Origin: Kitagawia praeruptora
Taxonomy: Eukaryota > Streptophyta > Magnoliopsida > Apiales > Apiaceae
Direction: 5' to 3'
DNA length: 64,000 nucleotides
NCBI GenBank assembly: GCA_037693485.1
Contig: CM075345.1
Coordinates: 88,742,001-88,806,000 of the forward strand
This document shows positions 59,001 to 64,000 of the stretch, in pieces. The translations under genes were made by a program, and so were the position numbers. A model generated the notes under the pieces. That model was not told the origin of the DNA and made no database searches. It saw only the letters and a list, made by a program, of their open reading frames with translations. Within the stretch, counting starts at the first letter, position 1; each line of letters starts with the position of its first letter.

Positions 59001-59740
59001 CAAGACTAGAAGCTACAATTCCAATGGATTTTGCTGATGGTAGAGCTTTATCTGGTAAAGTTGGATACAACAAAGAAGGGATAGGTTCACACAGAGATAA
59101 AAGACAATATGTTGGTCCTAGAGATCTTTCTTCACTGTCTGTTCCAGGAGGTGGTGTTACTCAAGAGAGTTTAGACAAACTGGAGTCAGTACAGCTTGTA
59201 TATCAGAAGAGTCTAGAAAAGGACTTCTTGCTATATTTCATGGCTGATGGAACAGTATTTAAAGTCTCTGAAAAGGATATCGAATTAAAGTATGCTGAGG
59301 AACTTGAATATGTTTTGTATATTTTCAGAGTGAGAAATCAAAGAGCTCAGTCAGTTGCAAATGTGCTTCAACAAAGAATGATTCAAAACCTTGCAAGAAG
59401 GCAAATGAAATTCAACAGCAAGTATGTTCCTAAATACAGAGATTGGAATGGCAATCTGATTGAAATGGAGAAGGGGACTACAAAGCTGAAAACAGATCTT
59501 GGAATTACTGTTCTGGATTTCAATGTAAAATCTGAAGAGGTGAAATACATCAGGCTGGGAAATGAGATGAGAAGAAACAAAATCTACGATCTTAGAGCTG
59601 CTATCTATCAAACTGATGAGAATGATCCTCAGTTGAGAGAAATCAAAGAAGCTATGCAGATAGAGCTTGAAAATGCTGAAAGAAGGTTGCTTATAGACTA
59701 TCTCAGAACAGTGCCTGATCTTCAAGAGATTAGAGATTAA
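56084..59740 (+). CDS. SIRE-A extra ORF, 1,218 aa, function unknown
   Basis: Complete frame between pol and the 3' LTR; the ATG at 56084 (CTAATGGCA) is the first good start. Residues about 10-260 look globular (SASQIATFWTNSEYDDGG, LNKIGSLRRPSLRKEWSFFF, HALLYGGNFDFGRLVLMNLG), like the N-terminal region of uncharacterised ORFs in plant copia elements. Residues 280-350 are Pro/Thr/Asn repeats; about 370-420 are basic (KPKRKKHT) then acidic; 435-490 repeat VEIPAE/MPAE. About 665-760 are heptad-rich and probably coiled coil. The last 200 residues are a conserved block (FLLYFMADGTVFKVSEKDIE, YDLRAAIYQTDEND). SIRE-B encodes a diverged homologue. In related elements the ORF in this position is called envelope-like, but I see no signal peptide or clear membrane segment. 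A structural or movement-helper role is possible. Confidence 0.85.
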   Translation: MATKAFDAAGLVFLPSNYAAPLDNENAPQAFHLFQNFLNDSEIGTALTAPPTLSASQIATFWTNSEYDDGGEAGTPTIIFTHEESEYIITPTTVRDALDFETHTSYSVVGHDRLRTMLEQIGCAGNLNKIGSLRRPSLRKEWSFFFDCITRAFGKKTTNWDALPLDTLQIGHALLYGGNFDFGRLVLMNLGERLSESTTVYFARFCQLLFNACVPNIPIDEADVIQPFQVAKRMFTDLTNKDVTKQQIPELFMPLALQNYVNQPQDPQSPQQMPEPPETINSEPTPPTPTTTAPTTSQQPQPETLNSPPINSQPSNTEPINTEPLNTETLNADTLHFEPAPTEPAKTKPKRKKHTAQNTKHSKAKQTLPGAVYTRRMKQHANRPSLSPPKESSSEDEEEIVVPIKKRRLILSDSDEENVVEAPEVVSQQTPTVEDTVNVEVPAKVDMPAENIVDDKVEIPAEVEMPAEDNVTVEIPTEDKMPVEEDQRDGLSPVHDVPESILDPVSPVIHVEAPGVADEPAVHVPEAVASHTELVTSPIQDKGDEATKANSVAEPVQHEVIIEKVAEVIAETVADTAQHSGSLKGAQAKDASAEDESDSSAHSDSFVSAPAQTDSKHKPFAQPCPSHAVEVEHLAKSAENWYKQDCIFPKGRASEFVKQTAKQISNPEILSCLKATVVQVKTLEGNFADTKQEIASLKTEIQSRELKMERESKIKAVQLSKVQDTLFARLGKVEENQTALSAKVDSIANSLELITSILIPDDVKKGERVTKSKCKVSQTLTQKDDAGDGGASDKSKVLNSERQTLRSGKSFKSQSVGTNTETQGTSKTKSLELTSNPKTDEELAVKLFMEENAEGVTIEDAKAEEKSLQEKHLKALKSEKGKKNVKVAKAAKPVLKGIQIKEPVGTDQRMQVFRKPTDAEAKQKLKSIVTTSVDTHVVQKNENTTSVAAQVVTTPLLSSQLKSTFKRGAPHDPRLEATIPMDFADGRALSGKVGYNKEGIGSHRDKRQYVGPRDLSSLSVPGGGVTQESLDKLESVQLVYQKSLEKDFLLYFMADGTVFKVSEKDIELKYAEELEYVLYIFRVRNQRAQSVANVLQQRMIQNLARRQMKFNSKYVPKYRDWNGNLIEMEKGTTKLKTDLGITVLDFNVKSEEVKYIRLGNEMRRNKIYDLRAAIYQTDENDPQLREIKEAMQIELENAERRLLIDYLRTVPDLQEIRD

Positions 59741-59880
59741 AGTCTGTAAGAATTTTCTTATTTCATGTAGAATTTGTTAAGTAAAAGCTTAAACTCTGTT
59801 TGTATGTTAAACACTGTAAAACTTTGTATTTGTTTTGACATCATCATTTACTGTAAACTTGTACATTTTTGCTAATGGAC

Positions 59881-59894
59881 AAGTTGGGGGAGAT
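59881..59894 (+). other. Polypurine tract of SIRE-A
   Basis: AAGTTGGGGGAGAT directly before the 3' LTR. Confidence 0.9.
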
Positions 59895-60404
59895 TGTTAG
59901 AAATGATTGATGAGAACAGTGTTTGGAAGCTAAAGTCAGAAAACAGAGTTTAGCTGGAAGCAGTCAGAGTTTGATTAAACACTGACTGGAAGCGCAAACA
60001 GAGTTTGTTAAACTCTGTAGCGGTATTGTCTGAAGAGTCAACAGTGTTTGAAGATTGATAAATATGGAAGCAATATCTTTGGAGATTGAAAAGCTGTCAA
60101 AGAGATTGAGTTGACTTGGAAGACTGAAGCAATTGTGATTGATATCAATTGTATAGCTTGATTTTAGGAGTATCAGTTACTGATTGTACGAAGCTGTATG
60201 TTCTATAAATACAGTTAGGTTAACCCTAGAAGGGTAGTCGAACATTTGAGATATTCATCCATTGTAACCTAAGCAGCTCTCTGTGATATTTACATCACCG
60301 AGAGAGGAATTATTAATTCCAAACAATTTTTAATTGTTAAACAGTGTGTTCTTGTTAAGTTACTCATACAGTATTTGATTGCTTATTGTGTATTCGACCT
60401 AACA
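59895..60404 (+). repeat. 3' LTR of SIRE-A
   Basis: 510 bp, identical to the 5' LTR except for one C/T change (AGCAATTGTG versus AGCAATCGTG). Confidence 0.96.
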
Positions 60405-60409
60405 TTGTA

Positions 60410-60484
60410 TTACTGATGACGTCAGCATCAGTATCTGATCAGTAATGCCCAGATCCTGATCATCACTTGAATCAATATCTAACA
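60410..60484 (-). repeat. 3' LTR of SIRE-B, proximal part
   Basis: The remaining 75 bp of the LTR split by SIRE-A. In element direction it begins TGTTAGATATTGATTC, preceded by the polypurine tract AATTGGGGGAGAT. Confidence 0.85.
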
Positions 60485-63400
60485 ATCTCCCCCAATTTGT
60501 TCTTTAAGAAACAAAGCACAAATTCCTTGATTCAAAGATGTCAAAAACTCAAAACAAAATACCTTCTAGAAATCATCAGGAACAGTTTCAGAATTTTTTT
60601 GATAAAACAGATTCATCTTCAAGAAATCAGATATCAATTCTTCTTCCTTCCTTTCAAGAATTTGAATTAGTTTCTTCTTCAGATTTTTGAGTCCTTCATC
60701 TTCCTCATTAATCTGATAGATAGCTGCCCTGAGATTCTGAATTGAGCTTCTTGGAAGATCTAAATCACCTAGCAACACATAAGCAATTTCCTTCCCATCT
60801 GGATTTAGAGACAGTTGTTCCATGCCTAGATACACTTCTCTAACAGCAGCACCTTTCTTCATTTCAACCTCTATGTCTCTTAAATTTAAGTACATAGGAA
60901 TATAATTGCCATCATACCTCGTTCCTCCATCCATAAATCTCTGCCTGATTGTCCTGTAAATCATAACAAACCAATTGTAGTAAACTTCTCTTTCTTTGAC
61001 ATTGATTCTTTTACTTCTGAGAAGATACAGAACATATTTCAGCTCTTTTCCAGATTTGCACAACAACTCATGAATAGGAATCTTCTTTACACTTCTATCT
61101 TTCATGAAGTACAACATCTTTTCTATTTTCTTTGCACCAGCATGATAATCAGCAATGATAGCAACAGCTTCAAGTTTCCAGAGATGATCAACAGTTAACT
61201 CATCACCAATCTTGTCAACTAGAGCATGTTGATTAGTTTGAACAATGAAAACAACCTGTGCATTATCATACCCAATGCCTCCTCTTGTGCCAGGTTCCAA
61301 TCCTTTCAAACCAGATTGCATACTTACCCATTTTGGTGGATTTTCAACAATAAATGTAGTAGACTTTGATTTAACAATCGATAAAGATTCATTAATCAAA
61401 GAAGACTCTGTTATCAGTCCTGCAGATTTGAAAACAATCGGTTTCCTATAATCACACTCAATCTTCTCCTTTTTCTTACTCTTCTTCTTCTCATCTGTTG
61501 GATAATACTGCTGATGTTCAGGAACAGATTTACTTTCATCATACCATAACTTCCTGTCTGATCTATAAACATTTCTCAAGTAATCTCTGGTTGTTATCCT
61601 TTCTGCTTCTCTGGCTTTAGCTCTGATTTCACTTTCTCTTTCAAATCTTCTGAAGTTCTCTTGTTCATACATTAGTGTATCTTCAATAACTTCCATATTG
61701 TGAAATTCAACCACAACCTTAAGAATCATAATCTTAAGTTCTTTTAAAATTTCAGCTTCTTCAGAATCAGAAACAACATCAGGAATTGAACCAAAGACTG
61801 ACTTCTCATTAGATGTAGTAGATTGAACAACAACCTTGCTCTTTCTTTTTAAAGGCAATATCTCCTCTTCAATTTCTTCAGGAGCATTGAATCTGTTGTC
61901 TGGAGTTAGTGCAAGAGATAGTGGAGTTTTCTTCTTTTCATTTTCAGAAACATCTTTTAATTTGATTCCACTAGATCTTGTTTGCCTTTTACTTGTTTGA
62001 GCAGATAATCTTCCTCTACTTCTGTATCTTCCTCCTCTGCCTCTTCCTCTTCTTGCAGCAGGAGCTTCATTTTGTTTTGCAATCTCTCCAAGAATCCTAT
62101 TCTGTTCTTCTAAGAACTCATCAGTAGTCATGTTTGGATTATCTCCAGTAGATAAGATAAGTGCCTTCTCAGCATGATACTGTTGAACTCTTTTGTCTTT
62201 ATGAAACAGTTTAAGAACACGACCATCCCCAGTGTCAAGTTCATGAAACAGATTAGCAGCATCTTCATCCTGTTCCACATACACATCATCCTCAGGAATA
62301 GTTGACAGAGTTTGACCAGGTGTCACGAACTGTTCTTCTTTTGGATTCTGAGATTGCACCATTGTTGTCACTGTCTTCTTACCAGATCTAGAAACATGAG
62401 TTGACTGCCTAGTTTGAGTATTAGATCTCTTTGTTACTAAAGCAGCATCAGAGGTTTCAACTTTATGTGACTTAGCACCACCATCATTTCCAGAATTATC
62501 ATCATCCTTTTGTACAACTGGATTAGGTGAGCATTTTGTTTTGACTATCTTCTCCCCCTTTTTGACATCAGCATCTTCTTCAATGAAGAAAGATAAGATA
62601 AGCTTGAGGGTTTCATCAATATTATCAACTTTTGATTCCAAGACAGTCATTCTGGAATCCATCTTCTTTTCAAGTGCTTTAATATCATCAGCAAGAAGAC
62701 GTGCTTGAGAAGCAGTAGCAAATATAGAAACAGATGTTTGAATACCCGCTTGAAATTTATCAGTAACAGCCTTCATAGAGTCAATCTCACTCTTCAATCC
62801 CTTGGCTAGAAGCGCATTAGTTTTGAGAAGAGCCTTGAGTTCAGGAGTAAGCATCCTTGTGGCAATATGACCAGAATGAAAAAGAGCATTTTGAAAATTC
62901 ATCTCAGCATTCGGCCGATTTCATTCAGTATCCCATTCATATCCCCTTGCAGCTCGAGTATCAAGAGGAAGAATAGAACTGTACTCCCCTCTGAATTCTT
63001 CTTGAGTAACAGACTGCATGTACCTACTCGAAGACCCATAAGTAAAAAGGAGACTTGCTTTTATTGCTGCCTGCATTTGAATTGTCTCAGGATCAGCATT
63101 AGCATGATCATCATCATCATCTGAGCTATCACCAGCCTCAGGAAGTTTATTATCAACATTATCATCAGGATGCATAACACCTTTCATTTTCAAATCACCA
63201 GTAGATGCAGCTGGTGAAGCCTGATGTCCTGCAAACAGATTAGTAACATTTCCTAAATCTCTCATTTCTTTTAAAGTGATCTCATCACTTCTCACAATGT
63301 TACCTAAGTTACTGTCAATAGTAACTGCTACCTCACTAGAAGTTAACAACTTCTCACTCTGTTCTACCTCTCCTTTTGCCAGTTCAGGAGACTGCCTCTC

Positions 63401-64000
63401 ATCACTCTTCTTTTTCTCTAAATGTTCACTTTCAATCTCACAAGAAAGGCTCTGACTCATTAAATGTGAAGAAATAAGAGGTGGCTGAGAGTAGTGGTCT
63501 GAAGTCATACAAATAGAGGTATCCCTTTTATCAGGTCTATCTGTAATCATACTATCAGTAGTAAAGGAAGTAGAGATAGAGATGTTACCTGACGAAGTAG
63601 TTAAAGAATCCATTGGCCTTGTAGAAATTGGCTCAATAAGCAATGGAATAAGTGGATCAGTAGTACTTACATCAGGATCGACCACTTCAACTATAGCATG
63701 ACTTGCATCAGTATTAGCTATTGATGGTTCTTGTGTAGTCTGAGGTTTTGAAGCTTCTTCAACACTTTGAGTCAAAGGTTCTTGTGTGCTTCCCTCAAAT
63801 GCAGTGTCAGCAATCACTTCATCACATTCAGCAATGTGCAAATCATGAGCAGCTTTGTCTGCCAGACTTCTAGCTAGTTCATTTTCAATTCCAGAAGCCC
63901 CTTGAGCATTGTCAGGAAACTCCCCTGCTGATGTGATTTTGCCAGCATCTTCACTTTGAGAAGATGGTTCTTGTGGGGCAGGAATATTCTTGTCTTCACC
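60485..64000 (-). mobile_element. SIRE-B interior, 3' end, continuing past the right edge
   Basis: The minus-strand SIRE/Maximus-type element that hosts SIRE-A. Only its 3' LTR, polypurine tract (about 60485-60498) and the extra ORF are in view; gag, pol and the 5' LTR should lie to the right. It interrupts element B at 47480. Confidence 0.85.
60566..64000 (-). pseudogene. SIRE-B extra ORF, partial, one in-frame stop
   Basis: Read leftward from the edge the frame is open from 64000 to a TGA at 62921-62923, then open again in the same frame to the stop at 60566. This leaves a 778-residue C-terminal part starting at the ATG at 62902. The right part is acidic and Ser/Thr-rich (GDSSDDDDDHANADPETIQ). 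The left part has a heptad-rich region (SEIDSMKAVTDKF, ALEKKMDSRMTVLESKVDNI), the motif VKKGEKIVKTKC matching VKKGERVTKSKC of the SIRE-A ORF, a Gly/Arg patch (RRGRGRGGRYRSRGR) and the conserved C-terminal block with LRAAIYQINEEDEG. The two ORFs are clearly related but strongly diverged. The Gly/Arg patch suggests nucleic-acid binding and is absent from SIRE-A. The N-terminus is outside the window. Confidence 0.85.

Larger units (their letters stand above)
47908..60404 (+). mobile_element. SIRE/Maximus-type Ty1/copia element SIRE-A, 12.5 kb
   Basis: Two 510-bp LTRs (47908-48417 and 59895-60404; TGTTAGAAAT...GACCTAACA) differ at a single site that I could find. TTGTA target duplications lie at 47903-47907 and 60405-60409. 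Interior order: PBS, gag with three CCHC knuckles, pol (protease, integrase, RT, RNase H), a 2.0 kb spacer, a 1,218-codon extra ORF, polypurine tract. A long additional 3' ORF is the structural hallmark of the SIRE/Maximus lineage. It sits inside the LTR of SIRE-B. Confidence 0.95.

Noticed and set aside
1..64000. CRISPR array, bacterial operons, rRNA or tRNA genes
   Set aside because: Repeats are retrotransposon or microsatellite in nature and the gene structure is plant; no tRNA or rRNA was recognised by eye, although a tRNA scan could still find one.

Overview
This window is nuclear DNA of a flowering plant, most likely a eudicot. It holds one spliced housekeeping gene, the 5' end of one TE-associated gene, and a large nested stack of LTR retrotransposons. 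The genus cannot be fixed from the sequence. The plant assignment rests on a ten-exon mitochondrial aspartate aminotransferase gene with GT-AG introns, a plant mobile domain (PMD) protein, plant-type Ty3/gypsy and Ty1/copia lineages, a Stowaway-type MITE and plant-style primer-binding sites.

Layout. 1-291 (-) is the N-terminal part of a PMD protein, running off the left edge. 292-2689 is AT-rich and carries CCGCA/TGCGG hairpin repeats. 2690-8449 (-) is a complete aspartate aminotransferase gene encoding 424 aa in ten exons; its 2.9 kb intron 2 holds a MITE-like insertion. 9328-9586 is a Stowaway-like MITE. 9872-20064 (-) is a complete but degenerate Tat-lineage gypsy element (497 bp LTRs, TSD GTATG) inserted into a tandem repeat family and carrying a tandem-repeat-rich 3' untranslated region. 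21272-22327 is a foldback element. 22330-24575 (-) is a 5'-truncated copia element.

From 24768 to the right edge the window is a stack of insertions. Tekay-like chromovirus A (+) starts with a long LTR (24768-30573), which was hit by a TRIM-like element (28338-30081). Its gag was hit by a non-autonomous Athila-like element (31376-37804), and its integrase was hit by a related inverted element, B (- strand, LTR 41407-46022). Element B was in turn hit by a SIRE/Maximus-type copia element, SIRE-B (-, from 47481 past the right edge). A second one, SIRE-A (+, 47908-60404, LTRs differing at about one site in 510), landed inside the LTR of SIRE-B.

Most element genes are broken by stops, frameshifts or insertions. 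The most interesting intact coding unit is a 1,218-codon ORF of unknown function between pol and the 3' LTR of SIRE-A, with a diverged counterpart in SIRE-B. SIRE-A is also saturated with the octamers AAACTCTG and AAACACTG in coding, spacer and LTR sequence, a pattern I cannot explain. Only the aminotransferase is confidently a functional host gene. Lineage names for the transposons come from recognising protein motifs, not from a search.
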